A DNA stretch of 64,000 nt from Kingdonia uniflora (Eukaryota; Streptophyta; Magnoliopsida; Ranunculales; Circaeasteraceae): positions 310,001 through 374,000 of the forward strand of contig JACGCM010000325.1 in assembly GCA_014058105.1 (NCBI GenBank). The letters run 5' to 3'. Below are positions 46,823-58,985 of this stretch, one piece after another. Position 1 is the stretch's first letter; each line of letters opens with the position of its first letter. The notes below the pieces were generated by a model. It had not been told where the DNA came from. It saw only the letters and a list, made by a program, of their open reading frames with translations, and did not search any database. A program made the position numbers and the translations under genes.

Positions 46823-47665
46823 GCATGCATTATTCAATCTTTGTTACTTGAGCCTTATTGTAAAAATGGTGTCCGAAAGAATATTTAATACCAAATTTAT
46901 AACACCAAAATGTTGATTAAGGGACTAAAAATCGTTGAAACCTTTTAATCCACCAAATTCTATCGCAACTTTATATCCCCCTAGATAATTCTATACAGAT
47001 ATATATTCAAAGTTTAATATATCTTCTGTTAGATTATCATAGAGTGATAGATGCCCTTTTTTCCTCAATGATCAAAGTATAATGTGACCATCCTTGCCCT
47101 AAAAAGAAGATGGCCTACTACACTAGTCTAAATCTATGGCCTTTTAATTTAGACCTCCCCGACTGTCCGACACTGGGACTACCTTCTCTTGTAGCCCTTT
47201 CATACCTTACTTACAGGTATTGTTAGGGGAACAATGACAACCACTCACTCTTACACTGGTGACCATGTATACTTTGTGCAGGCCTAACTTATATTTTCGA
47301 ATTAGTTTGATTCGTTAAAATTTCCTTGGGTATTGAATGAGCAAGAATCAATCTTTAATATCTCATTAACGTGTTATTACAGAGGCTTTTGGCTGCATCG
47401 CACCATAACTTGAGGATGTTGTTGCACTGAACATAGTCCCAACAAGCACTGATACTGCCAAAGCTCTCTCACTAGTGCTCCCCCCAACTAAAGGGGAAGC
47501 TTAACGGGATTGCACTTCGATTACCCACTCCTAATGTTTTAGTTGTTGACTTTGTTGTAAATGTTGAGAAGAAAGGACTTACAACTGATGACGTTAATGT
47601 AGCTTTCAGAAAGGCAGCTAATGGACCACTGAAAGGGATATTGCATAGAATACACGAGGGAAAAC

Positions 47666-49236
47666 CATTGTTTTTTTGCATCTGGCATCCATTTTTCTTC
47701 TAAGTCGTTACAACTCTGGATGCAACTCAAGCTCAATTCTCTCAGTTCAATTTTTGTGGATATCTAGACAAAGTTTTAAATTTCCAGCACTATTGAAGAG
47801 TGTTTTTCCCATTTAAGTTATGCTAACATCATTGTAGATGCTCTTAGTACATCATTGTATCTATATTGCAAAATGTATGAAATCTTTTTTTATGTATTGG
47901 ACATATATGAAATTATTTTTTCGTGAAAACAGGCGGTGTTTACGCAGGCAATCTGCTAGGTTTATCTCTGAACAAGCGAAACCCGGCAAAGATTTATCCG
48001 AGTTGAAATAACCTCCATATTCAGTACCTCCATTTGTTGATGAACTTTTGGATGAAGAGGGCGACGCTTTATCTGATATCATAGTCACAAAAGGGAAGGA
48101 AAGAAATAATTCCTTGAAGTGTGAAACTCCAATTCTAGGAGACCATTAATTGTAAGGCCGCACGGCAGCCAAAGAAGTTAGTTGTAAAGAGATTCCCTTA
48201 AACGTTAAAATGCGGAGAAGCAAAACTGAATTTCTCTGGCACACTCATGTTCAATAGTTACACAACATAAGATATGGTAGTATCATAGTTATCCTTGTTG
48301 TATAGACCTTGAAGAACTATTCTTTTCTACTATTTTTGGATCTCTATTGCAATTCACTGTAATCTGAACCATTATCTTTCTTCATCACCTGCGGTTGATG
48401 GGAGAAATGGTTGAAATAATAATTTGAGATTTTCTTTGTTGAAATAGAATTTGTTAGACTATATATTTTGGTCTAATATTTACACCACTCTGTATCTCGG
48501 GTACTGAATTTAAACTTGTTGGATACATACAGTATAAATTTTGTTGAATGTCTACTATTATTTGTATGCAAGATATCCCAATGTGATTTACATGGACGCA
48601 ATCTTGTATTGTTCATTTTGGTAATGAACATGTAGAAGCTTTTGGTATTGCTCTAAAACTTTGGAGTTGGAGTTTGACCTTTTAATGTTATTGGGTCTTA
48701 AGCTGCAATATTTTTTTCTATCACTTACAACTTCCATATGGTATGTACTCCTTTATTCCTCTTTTTTAGTTCCAATGGAGCTTATTTCATATCATTCTTA
48801 TGGATTTTTCAGTGATGTCTATTGATAGGGAAACAAGCAGGGTGATGAAAGGTGTTCAACATGGGGATTATGGATTTGTTTCCCCCAATAAAAGGGTAAT
48901 CTCCCCGTAAGAACATAGCAATGAGTTCTGGTCTTTTTTGGGGGATGTCAATAAATAAATAATGCTAGAGGTTCTAAGTCATGCCTTTAAAATTAACTTT
49001 CATTTTTCATGACGTGTGCAGGCACTCTTAGTGCATATTCTTTTTGAAGCTGAAGCTGCCCAACCTACATTGAGCTTGAACCATCAATCTTAGTGGCTAA
49101 AATAGCTACTAATTTTTATAATTTAGGCATTATAGGTAAGCTCTAAATCTTATTCACTTAATTTTTCAACCGATAGGATATGTCTTATGGTTTAGTATTT
49201 TCTTATAAGTTATTTTTGTCTTCGATCTCTTCACTA
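47666..49236. other. Helitron-R distal part, no gene recognised
   Basis: GapB similarity stops at about 47665. A coding-like plus-strand patch at 47950-48080 (SARFISEQAKPGKDLSELK; PPFVDELLDEEGDALSDI) could be one more captured exon, but I do not recognise the gene. The rest is AT-rich. Confidence 0.4.
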
Positions 49237-49237
49237 T

Positions 49238-49310
49238 GAATCCATAAGCTCAAATTGGTAAGAGTTTCTTATACTTTAAGAGGATGATGGTTCGAATCCA
49301 TCTGGATTCA
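49238..49310 (+). other. tRNA-like sequence (tRNA pseudogene or SINE head)
   Basis: 73 nt with a perfect acceptor stem (GAATCCA/TGGATTC), a D-arm-like AGCTCAAATTGGTAAGAGT (A box), a 5-bp anticodon-like stem and a perfect T arm (GATGG-TTCGAAT-CCATC, B box GGTTCGAATCC). The D arm is shifted by one base and the variable loop is too short for a working tRNA. A tRNA-derived SINE head is as likely. Confidence 0.45.
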
Positions 49311-50105
49311 CTTGCGTGACTGCAATTGTTATCAACAATACAGTTTCAACGTTGGATTCCTTAATAATGAAAAACATTTAGTTTTGGAACTATATGTTAC
49401 TCAATGGTTCACCTCCATCCAGGATTTATCCATTATTTGTTATTTGATTTGTGCATGTATACCAGTATTACAGTAGTTGAGAGCTTGATGATGGCAATAA
49501 CTGGAATTAAGGTAATGTTAAACTTTGCCTCTTTATAAGACCATGTTTCTGCTGTTGATGTACATGTCGTGTCTATACAACACAAGTTGTAGTTATAACT
49601 TTTCATCGGTAACATGATTTTGTAAACTTTTATTTTTAGTTCATGATTGTGCAACTACTAAGCTGTTTTCAACTCTAAAGTTATGAGGCTTTTAGTCCTT
49701 CCAACTCTAGATATTGTATATTACATTATAACCTTTTAATTTCCTCCACCAAGTTGTTTAGAGGTCGTTTAACAACCAATTATAGTATAAAAAGCTTTTA
49801 ACCCTCTTCATGTCTTGCAAACCTCCTATGTGTATTGTTTGCTTACATGTTCAGTCATATTTCTTAGTATATGATTTGGTTTAGAGTCAAACTGATTTAG
49901 AGTTAAGGCAAAGACATGTTGCAAGTCTGAGTGTAGGTCTATAATATAATTTTTTTTTATCTTCTTATCCTAAATTGCTTTGCTGGAAAACCATGTTGCA
50001 CTGCCATTATAATTTCCATTTCTCCTATAGAGTATAAATCATATTTTCAATTACGGATTCTATCCACTATTAATGTCTAATTAGTAATTGAGCTTAATGG
50101 TCTAA

Positions 50106-50135
50106 CATGCGCGTTAGCGCGTGCCTTAGTGCTCG
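50106..50135 (+). other. Helitron-R putative 3' terminus with hairpin
   Basis: CATGCGC-GTTA-GCGCGTG forms a 7-bp stem with a four-base loop (one T-G pair), followed by CCTTAGTGCTCG-T. E0 gag homology resumes immediately downstream. The ending is one change away from CTRR. Confidence 0.55.
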
Positions 50136-50400
50136 TAAGGATTGTCCAAACAAATTTGTTTACTTACGTTTATTTCTTTTTTCTCTTAAAGAAAGAAAAT
50201 AGCTTTGGTTGCGTTCACTACCCTCTTCCATTATCACAACATGGGAGATTCTTCAAAAAGTACTTTAAAGGAAAAAAACTTCTTATCCATAAGACAAACC
50301 TTTTGCGTTGTGAAATCCAAATGTTTACCCAAAATGAGGGAAACATTTCTATGATAGGTGGGAGAAATATAAAAGCCTAAAAGGAAAGTGCCTTCTTATG
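50136..50400 (+). pseudogene. E0 Athila-like gag, C-terminal piece
   Basis: Reading with frameshifts gives IVQTNLF, FSLKERK, LWLRSLPSSIITTWEILQKV, FFKKYF and HKTNLLRCEIQMFTQNEGN. This aligns with E5 residues DSIQLCLFPYSL...TIITFEILQKVFLKKFF...EIHIFTQKEE. It continues the gag cut at 18805 with only a few residues missing, which defines the Helitron-R insertion. Confidence 0.78.
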
Positions 50401-50684
50401 CCAATATGTTTAAGGAAGCTTGTTCACGCAAGCAAGAACTTAATATTCACAAGAAAATCTTCCTTATTGAGATTATAATATGTGACACTCCGCTGTAAAA
50501 AGTGTATGAAGACCCTGCTAATCTGCCAGCAAGTTTCATCGTTATATATCAATCTATAAACCTCTACTTTCAAAAACTTTCTTTCCATGCATTCTTAATT
50601 GTTTAATTAAATAACTAAGCTATAATAAAGCGTGCCACATAATAGGAATCATGATATATGTAACTTCCCAGTTAATTTCGTCAT

Positions 50685-50930
50685 TCTAGATACAAGCAAA
50701 ATGGGAGACGATGGGAAATAAATTCCTGACATCTTGGGCAGACCATTCTGGGCCACAACCCATGCTATAATCAATTGCTATATAGGAATGCTAACTCTAT
50801 CTCTAGGAAACACAAAAGCTACCCTAAATGTGTTCGGCAACAACGCTCAAGTGCAAGAGAAGGATATTAAGAAACTAAGGACAAAGCAAATATGAAAACT
50901 TAAGCGATAACAAGAACTTAAATATCACAA
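50685..50930 (+). pseudogene. E0 aspartic protease C-terminal part
   Basis: PDILGRPFWATTHAIINCYI, then GMLTLSLGNTKATLNVFGNN, match the C-terminal half of Athila-type proteases and the E5 protease at 58860 (VILGRPFLATAHAIVSYHSG). The upstream active-site Asp region is not readable. Confidence 0.75.
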
Positions 50931-52559
50931 CATTTAACTTGTAGAAGGTTCAGACTATAAAGTAATAAGCGCACATACGATTTCAATGGATAAGGGAACC
51001 CAAAAGTATCAAACCTACCCCCTCGATAAGCATGAAGTATTCTATTATCAATCTTCAAAGGGTTACAATGAGTTAGAAAGATCTTTCAAGCATATCCACT
51101 CCCCATGCAAACTAATAATCTCTTCAACAAAAACCCCTAAAAAATCCCAAGAGAAAAATGAAGAAACTCTCCGAAAACCAGTAGCTTTTAATATCATCTT
51201 CTCTACTTTTCGTAGATCTCACCAATGAAGGCCTATAAGCATAACATAAGTCTTAACAAAGCCCTAGCTTTTTAATAGACTTTCCGTGAGATTGATCAAG
51301 CAAATACGCATCATGATACACTTTCAACAATTAAAAAATGTGCTACTCTCAATCTCTATTCGAACAGGATAGATTCCTGCACGAACTAGAGTAATAAAAT
51401 CAAGTCTGAATATTCCACTTTGAGCAAGCTAAGTTCCTATTTGAACAAGAACCTAAGAAACAATTTTTTTCTTCCTTTTTTGGAACTATAATCCCCAACA
51501 ATCTCATGATGAATAAATTTTCTTCTTCTGCTACTATCGTCGTGTATCCTTATCGCGTTACCCCTACTGGCAATTTCTCAATTAAGTGAATTACACGAGT
51601 TTAGGTTTTTCCCAGACCCACCATTCAAAACCCACTTTTTGATCATTATTGTAGAACGTTCCATTGCTCCACCATGAACTATATTCCCCTTTCATGAAAT
51701 CTCCATAGCTCTCTCAGTACACGTAACCTTTACTTCTCCACCTATTGATTTAATAAAAAATTCATACAAGTTCCCGCTGAAAACTCCTTTATGATCAAAA
51801 TAGACTTCCAATAAGTACTACAATACATCCATTTCATATCCTCACACGAATATCACCAACTCCCAAAATTAGCTTTCGAGAGCCAACGCTCGTCGATACA
51901 AACTTTCTGCCTTCACATTTTGCATATTTACCGAACTACGCCTTGAGTACGCAAACATGAAATCTACCCCCATTATCAAATACTCATCCTCTATCGTGGC
52001 GAGAACCATTAGATACTACCATAAGAGGCTACTCATCACCATCATCACTATTAACCATTGTCAGTCTGTCAATGTCACCTTCAGAGCCCTTTACCAAACT
52101 TGTTCCTTTACCTTTCCCAACTTTACAATCTGATCTATATATAATAACCTGATTAACCACAACCCCAACGAGTCCATTTTTTAAAACTTATTAGAGTTTT
52201 TCTTCCTACTTGGTTAATCGTAGAAGATTCACTACCTTTAAACCTTCTTTTTATGTAAAGAAGCGAAATCGAAACCTCCTCAAAACTTAATGTTTCCTTC
52301 TTATATTCAATATAGTTTAAAGATGTTTGGCGGAAGAATGAAGAGACCATATGAGTTGAAGCGCCTTATCTTCATCTTCAACTTTAAATCCGATCTATTC
52401 CAATTTTGAAACGATCCCGTTCAAAAAACTTAGGTGATCACCGACGTTTGTTCCTTCATCCATCTGAAGCGTATGAAGTCATTCCTTATGGTACAAGCAA
52501 TTTAAAAGACTCTTTGTTTGGTACAATATTATGAGCACTTCCCAAAAACTCCTTTGCAG
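50931..52559. other. E0 internal region, unrecognised
   Basis: A Lys/Ser-rich plus-strand frame at 50986-51228 and decayed sequence after it. No RT or integrase motif was found, so pol after the protease appears deleted or absent. Confidence 0.45.
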
Positions 52560-53345
52560 TTGTTTGCCATAGTTTGATCAACACATCGATGACCTAGCCA
52601 ATGAAGTAAATGCATTAGTAGATTCCATAACCTTCATCGAACGATCCAAGTGGAATTACATAATGGAACGCGTAGAGCCTTTTACAATAATTACTAGTTT
52701 AGTGTGTGGCCACATCAAACTCAATCCTGATTATGAGAAAATTCTTAAGGACTCTTAAGACTTTGATGTTGACTTAGATAATAACACATTTCCATTAGAA
52801 AATGTTATTTATAATGTCTATCTAAATAAGGATATAGAGGTTAACTAAGAATGTGGCAAATTTCCACGTAAATATGTCGTCTACAATCTTTATCGAAACA
52901 AGGATTTCATTTAAAACATCAATTTCAGCAACTTTCCTTCCCTTCCCATCGAAGTACCCAACAAGTGTTAACAGTTTAAAGAAATTACCATAGCCAATTT
53001 TGAGGAATTATAAGGGGAACCTTCTCTACCTAAGCTCAATGGGGATACCATCACCATAATAGATTTTGATGAACTATACGAGGATAATCCTAGTTTCAAA
53101 AATACTATAAACGAATGTTTAAATTATTTCAAAGGTAGGAATGACCCTATGATTCGCGAAATAATGCAACCATTGTGAACTTCAACTATGTTTCAACATT
53201 GTCACGTTATTAAACAAAATCATGGCAATATCAGTGGATAAGTTATCTCTAAGGAGATGCCATTTGATACCATGGCTAGTCGCATGAAAAATGCCTTAAT
53301 TACGATGAGTTCCCTAATGGAAATGTTTGTCGTTCCTATTTCACC
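52560..53345 (+). pseudogene. Decayed relative of the pol-less family ORF
   Basis: The plus strand reads FDQHIDDLANEVNALVDSIT, ERSKWNYIMERVEPFTIITS and, towards the end, LNGDTITIIDFDELYEDNPS and LNYFKGRNDPMIREIMQ. The last part aligns with GGTMTINDFEDLYRDN and LNYFTDWNDPKIREMVQ of the ORF at 42493-43689. Stops interrupt it. Its position after a protease remnant suggests that the ORF belongs to an Athila-like autonomous lineage as well. Confidence 0.6.
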
Positions 53346-54120
53346 ACACTGTATATATTATTATATTATTTGATATCTATTCAAAGAAAATATATTTTTG
53401 AAGAATCATGCGTATGGAGGTGCCTTAAAAATTAACTATGCCAAAACTGTATGTCACATTTTTGGACTCTTAATGGTAGTACAATGGTTTTGAAGGTCTT
53501 CAAAGAAAACATCTTCCATGGAAAACTTTATTTAGTTTCAAGCAAGATCTTAGGGAATTATATTTGTCAAACAATCTTATATTTTGTTGGTTCAGAGCAT
53601 GATACTTCTAGGATAGTTTTGACAACTCTGAAAGAGAATTCATTCCATGAGGTTTCATTATTCATGTTTCTTGGGAAATTAAAATTTTTGTTGCGCCTAT
53701 ATTTTTCTAATTTTGATCATCTTGCAGTTGGCAAGGCTTTTAAAGAGAATATTTTTCCTATAAAATTTATTTATAGATTACCCCGTTCCATATGGAATTT
53801 ATCCGCACTAGTAGGTGTAGTTGAAGAGAATAAAACCTAGTTTATTTGTTGTTGTTCTCAGTAATGTACTCCCTTGACCATATTATTAAAATCAAGTTTG
53901 GGGGTATATTGGTCAGGCTTAAGATGTTAAACTTAGCACTAGAAAGAGGCAACCCAATTACTGCAAATTATTAAGGTAATTTTCAATCAATTTTTTTTCA
54001 CGTTTACCCTGCCATCACATTGGCAAGGTTTCGCGAGTTCAAGTTTAAATATGTGAGCATGCTATGTTTATTTTCATGCTTTAAGATCGAGTCTATAAGC
54101 AGGCGTATTTTATTTTTAAA

Positions 54121-54167
<47 letters not shown>

Positions 54168-55499
54168 CTAAAATTTTCATGTATTTTCCGTCAAGTTTTA
54201 TGTATGTCATGTATTTTTTGAATTTAATTGTTATAGGCAGAACATCATTACGAGAAACATGGTATATTTGTATGTCGTTATTTTACTCCTAGATTGATCA
54301 TTAATATTGATTTCATAGTACACACCAGCGAAACCCTAAGATTATCGAACTTGTCTCTATCATATGTTACAACTTTTATAAGGTAGGCCATAAGGAATTT
54401 GTAGAAACTCAAAAGTATAAGAGTGTAGATCCTTGAACCCTCATTTTAAAAGTACTAAGTTCATCACCTTCAGATCAAAATTGAGGGATATATGCATATT
54501 TTATAGGAAAATAGACTTGAAATTAATACTGTTGTGTTTGGCTGCTTTCAACACTGTTAGTAGCATATTTTGGAAAAAATCACATGCTCACATTCAAGAT
54601 CCTTTCAAGACCATTATAGAACATATTTTTTTAGTTGCACAGTTTTTGAGTAATGTTATTTTGAACTTCTAGGGTTTATTGACATCAAATATACTGCTTA
54701 CTTTCATTTCATTCAGCTACCACATTATTTTTCTCTATCTCATAGTTGAATGCATACTCATTACCATTTATGGCTCTATCGGTTCCCTTCAACCCTAATA
54801 AGCACATTTTTTTTGCAGAATTTTATCTCATTTTTAAGGTATCTTTTACCATTCTAGATCCATTTTTATCCAATTATTGCCTATTTATCTCATTTTTAGG
54901 TTCTCTGCTCTATTGGAGTCAATTTGGCAAGAAAAGAAACAAATTAGAGCTAAAATTACAACAAAACCACACTAAGGCTTTCCAGTAGTTCAGCAGATCA
55001 GTTTCAATCAGTATTAGGCTCGTTGGGATATTTGAAAACCAAAATCATTACTAAAAAAAGAGATCAAGAGGTTGAACCCAAAAACATCATCTATTATGCA
55101 AACAAAGCAAAACCTCTGAAGAGGGAAGATTCTGGCCACTACTCACAGGCTATCACCGTCGGCGATCGTCGGCCACCAGGCATCGATTGTCCTAATTTTT
55201 AAACACACATCTCGTGTTGATCCATTAAGAAGGAGTCTTCACCGAATGCTCAAACTTCACTGCTAGAGAAGATTGGGGGTAGTTAGGACATTTTAAAATC
55301 AAGATTTCTCTATTTAATGTTTTGTTATCTATCTCCAAACCTATTATTCATTTTTACAGGGTTTTGGAGAACTTGAAATCTGAGTTTGTATCTCTAAACT
55401 TGGTTAAATTTTTAATAAAAGTTAGATCTTATTTTTACTTATATGTGATTATTTAGATATTGCAGGATTAATCCCCTCATACTAGATCTGAGGATGAAG
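53346..55499. other. E0 3' region, non-coding
   Basis: The start (53440-53560) is related to 43755-43840 of the pol-less element. A purine-rich AAGTTTGGGGGTA lies at 53892, as at 44229. No LTR start could be fixed. Nothing else is recognised apart from a microsatellite. Confidence 0.45.
54122..54167. repeat. (TAA)n microsatellite
   Basis: About 15 uninterrupted TAA units. Confidence 0.97.
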
Positions 55500-56110
55500 C
55501 TCCCTAGGTGTATGTTAGGATTTTCTTACAGGTGATATGTCTTCCCTAAAGGCCTTTGATCACTTTTTAGGGTTGTTCTTTAACTCTCATGAAGTGGACA
55601 AGCTAGGGAAAGAGGATAATAATTCTAACCTTGTAAGAAATTGATATCTCGAATAAAGAATTGATTTCTCAAACCACTTAGAGATGTCTAGACCTAAAGA
55701 TTATTCTTATTTTCAAAAAAAGTGGAATTAAACCCTAGGTTAGCAACCTAGGATTTGATTTTAGACCTTGATGGTCTAAACTCTCTGATTTGTTATTCGC
55801 GGAGGGATCAGAAAAGAATTCTAAACCCCTAGAATACGATTTAAAAGAGAGAATTCGATGAGAAGACCAAAAATCTATTATATTAAACCTAATATTCTAA
55901 TTTAGAGTGTAATTCGAAGGTCTAGCTAACCTAAATATTCAAAATTTTAACACCTAGTTAACTTAAATTTTTGACAAAACAAAACCCCATTTCCCTTAAA
56001 TTTTAGTTTACCCTAGAATAATGTACATCTCCATAGATTGATGCCATACTTTCCCTTTACTTTATTAATTTATTATGTAGGGTTTTGATTAGACTAATGA
56101 CGGTCTATCA
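55500..56110 (+). repeat. E5 5' LTR, right part
   Basis: The end is fixed by ...GGTCTATCA directly before a PBS. The left limit could not be found; a polyadenylation-like AATAAAAG at about 55414 suggests that the LTR starts further left. No matching 3' LTR is in the window. Confidence 0.5.
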
Positions 56111-56112
56111 AA

Positions 56113-56130
56113 TGGCGCCATTGTATGGGA
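56113..56130 (+). other. E5 primer binding site
   Basis: TGGCGCCATTGTATGGGA, a partly decayed tRNA-Asp-type site, two bases after the LTR end, as in the element at 39594. Confidence 0.75.
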
Positions 56131-57009
56131 GGTTACTGTAATTTCAAGGTTAGATAAAAATCTTAGATTAGGCTTAACCTAAGATTTCTCTAATTTGTAG
56201 CTTTTGTGGGTTAAATAAGTCTTTATTGGAATAGGAAAATTATTGCGATTGATTTAGAATTAGTGCTCACTTAACCTCATGAACAATTGAAAAAAAATTA
56301 GGAGATATGGGTTATGCCAACTAGAGATCGTCGCTAGCCATAGGCTTCTCACTGGCCATCGCCGGCCACTGAGCTTCCTCAACTCCTAGTTTGTTGGGTT
56401 TTATTCCCTGGCCCTATTGAGCTAAAATTTTTATCAATGGATTGTTTTTGTTATCTTAGGCTGCTAGATAAGTCGATCTCTGTTTCGAGCCTCTCCCTAA
56501 TTTCATGCTTCAAAGGTATATTTCTCTGATGAGAGCATAAAAAGGGATAAAAGATCGATGTACCCTAGCATAAGACTTAAATTTGATCTCCATTTAATTT
56601 ATTAGTTAGTAATAGAAAAATATATATATATATATATAGACATCAAAAGAATTAGCTAATAATATTTATTCTCATAGGATAACCTAATATTAGTAACTAA
56701 TTATCATTCTAATACTAGTACTTTATTATTATTATTATTACTAGTAAAAGTAGTAGTGTGCCATCTTATGAAATAACTAATATTTAAAAAATTAGTTACT
56801 GGTGGTACCCTATTATTATCATAAAAGTAAGTAGGACTCCTAGGTTAGATTAGTTATTTTATGGGAAGCTGGTCTTGCGAGGGAAAACCTTTAAATCGTG
56901 AGGACACACATTTCGTTTACTCCACGGTAGCAAGAAACCCCTGTGGTTGGGATAGACGGTAGCTTTTACTAGAACAAGCCAGACTAATGGCAACAAAAAC
57001 TCTAGGACA

Positions 57010-58015
57010 AGCCCTTCTTGTATAGTGTTGCCTAAGCTCCCTACTGAAGCGCAACAATTTGAGCTTAAAATTGGGGTGATCAACGCCTTACCTTCATTTT
57101 ACGGTCATGATCGTGATGATCCTTATCTTCACCTCACTGAGTTTAAAGAGTTGTGTGATACACTTTACTATAATGAATATATAGATGACTCGATACAGCT
57201 ATGCCTCTTTCCTTATTCCCTTAAGCATAAGGCTATGATTTGGTTGCACTCTCTACTCCCTAAAACCATCATAACTTTTGAGATCTTACAAAAGGTATTC
57301 TTGAAGAAATTCTTCCCTATCCATAAAATGAACTTTTTACTTAACGAAATTCATATTTTCACCCAAAAGGAAGAACACTTCTGTAATAGTTGGGAAAGTT
57401 ACAAGAGTCTCTTACTTAAGTGCCCGCAACTTGTACTAGATCTATGGCAGCAAGCATAAAGTGTTTATAATGGATTGTCCAAAATTAACAAACGTATGGT
57501 GGATTCCATTTGTGGGGGCTCCATAATGCGTAAATTATCAACTGAAGCATGTGAGCTTTTTGAAACCATGAGTGAGAATTCATACAAATAGGACTACCCT
57601 GCTCAGAGAAAGAGTAGACCTAGGAAAGGGGCACTCCTTGTGTTAGACACTAGCACTGTTATCCCAGCTATTATTCACTCGCAAACAAACCTGCTCAAGA
57701 AGATGAGTGATACCTTCTCTAAACCAGGTCTGCCTCAAACTCAGCAAGAGGTATGCAGCTACTGCAGTAGTACTACTCACATCTCAAATTCTTGTCCCAC
57801 TATCCAACTTGACAAAGAAATTTCAAAAGAGAAGTTCAAGCATTTAACACGTATAATTAAGGGAATTCCAACAACTCGTTCTAATCTATTGTACCGCAAC
57901 ATCCTAACTTTTCTTAAACAACTGGACCACATTAGGGAGGACCCGTTGGTAACTAACCCATATGACGACAATAATATCAACAGTCATGGCAATATTAACC
58001 ATAGCCAATACTAAG
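57010..58015 (+). pseudogene. E5 Athila-like gag
   Basis: The core frame (57025-57459) contains EAQQFELKIGVINALPSFYG, DPYLHLTEFKEL, LFPYSLKHKAMIWLHSLLP and EILQKVFLKKFFPIHK. After a few stops it continues to a CCHC zinc knuckle CSYCSSTTHISNSC (C-x2-C-x4-H-x4-C, 57755-57800) in the frame 57640-58014. The protein packages element RNA. It is the best-preserved gag in the window and the reference for the three E0 pieces. Confidence 0.88.
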
Positions 58016-58102
58016 AGGATTAAGAATCTTAAACAAAAAATTTGCACATTCATTCAAGATACGGGCCTTTCTATAAACTTTCCAACGTAAAAAATATGTG
58101 CA

Positions 58103-58480
58103 ATGGATGTCATCATGTCTCAACTAATGAGCGGCCTATCAAATAAGCAAGCAAGGGGTGCATTATCAATAATGACCAAAAAGGAACACTGCAATGGCAT
58201 CAAAACACTCAGAAGCGGGAAGCTTATTGGCAATAGAATAGATATGCCTCCTGAGAACATCTCAATGAATGCATCTCTAGAAGTAGAGATAAGGCAACCT
58301 CCACATTTAAATCCTACCCAGACTGCCCTTAAGGCTACAACTCTACAAACCCCATTCCCTCAGAGGTTGCAACTGAGTGATACCAACCCACATTATACTG
58401 AGTTGGTAGAAATGTTTAAACTTGTTCACATCAATATCTGGTTGCTCGAAGTTATGAAACAGGTTCTCCTTGTACGCTAA
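58103..58480 (+). pseudogene. E5 Gag-protease linker
   Basis: KTLRSGK and FPQRLQLSDTNPHYTELVEM, then FKLVHINIWLLEVMKQ, match the conserved linker between gag and protease of Athila elements (ITLRSGK; PFPQRL...F...LHINIPF.EAL.QMP). Confidence 0.8.
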
Positions 58481-58574
58481 ATTCTTTAAATAGACATGCT
58501 CACGCAAAAGGAACCTCAACATTCACAAAAAGATTTTCCTAACAAAGATTGTGACACCGCCAAAGCTAAGGAAC

Positions 58575-58985
58575 CCTGGCTGGCCAACCATTCCATGAAT
58601 TATAGGGGAACAAGGGATTGACATGACCATATTAGACTTTGGAGCAAGTGTTAAAGTCCATCCAAACCACATCTACAAAATAGCTAAGACGTAAAGTACT
58701 CAAATCAATGTGAATGACTCTTCAAATGGTTAACCGATCAGTAAGGTTTCCAAGATGAATATTAATGGATGTAGTTGTATGAGTTAACAAACTATATTTC
58801 CCAATTGGCATTGTAAACCTAGATACTGATAATGTAACAAAGAATGACAAAAAAATATCAGTAATCCTAGGAAGGCCATTCTTGGCTACCGCTCATGCAA
58901 TAGTCAGCTATCACTCAGGGGTATTAACCCCAAGTTTGAGGGATATGAAGGCACCTTTAAATATGTACAACAACATCACTTAAAT
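58575..58985 (+). pseudogene. E5 aspartic protease
   Basis: The active site reads ILDFGASVKVHP (about 58635; LCDLGASVNLMP type), followed by NVTKNDKKISVILGRPFLAT and AHAIVSYHSGVLTPSL (58825-58930). Several stops. Confidence 0.8.

Larger units (their letters stand above)
38816..47665 (+). pseudogene. GAPB: Chloroplast glyceraldehyde-3-phosphate dehydrogenase subunit B, broken
   Basis: Exons read in order: 38816-38833 (SGGIKN, fused to the STP exon), 39015-39182 ([40 protein letters not shown]), 39274-39431 (GTRVFVDGP; DEKDYEHDVADIM) and about 39492-39582. The last contains the catalytic-cysteine region SCTT then CLAPFVKVLHEEF, with a one-base deletion. The exon at about 47382-47665 reads [28 protein letters not shown] and [20 protein letters not shown]. 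The [22 protein letters not shown] region is typical of GapB rather than GapA. The enzyme makes glyceraldehyde-3-phosphate in the Calvin cycle. The N-terminus, transit peptide, one internal exon and the C-terminal extension are missing. An LTR element sits in the intron after 39582. Confidence 0.88.
18806..50135 (+). mobile_element. Helitron-R with captured GATA, STP and GapB fragments
   Basis: The left boundary is where E0 gag homology stops: host A at 18805, element TCTATTATATACACC. The right boundary is where gag homology resumes, just after a hairpin at 50106-50123 followed by CCTTAGTGCTCG. The TC start, a 3' hairpin followed within about 12 bases by the end, and the lack of a target duplication fit a Helitron. 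The 3' tetranucleotide is not a clean CTRR, so the exact last base (50129-50135) is uncertain. Inside lies a plus-strand chain of gene fragments in sense orientation, later interrupted by a copia element, Helitron-2 (with a MULE) and a pol-less LTR element. Without those insertions the element would be about 7.6 kb. No Rep/helicase gene is seen, so it is non-autonomous. Confidence 0.65.

Noticed and set aside
54004..54210. Minus-strand ORF with a long Tyr run
   Set aside because: It is a translation of the (TAA)n microsatellite.
55000..55500. Exact start of the E5 5' LTR
   Set aside because: No second LTR copy is present to define it, and no convincing TG boundary or target duplication was found.
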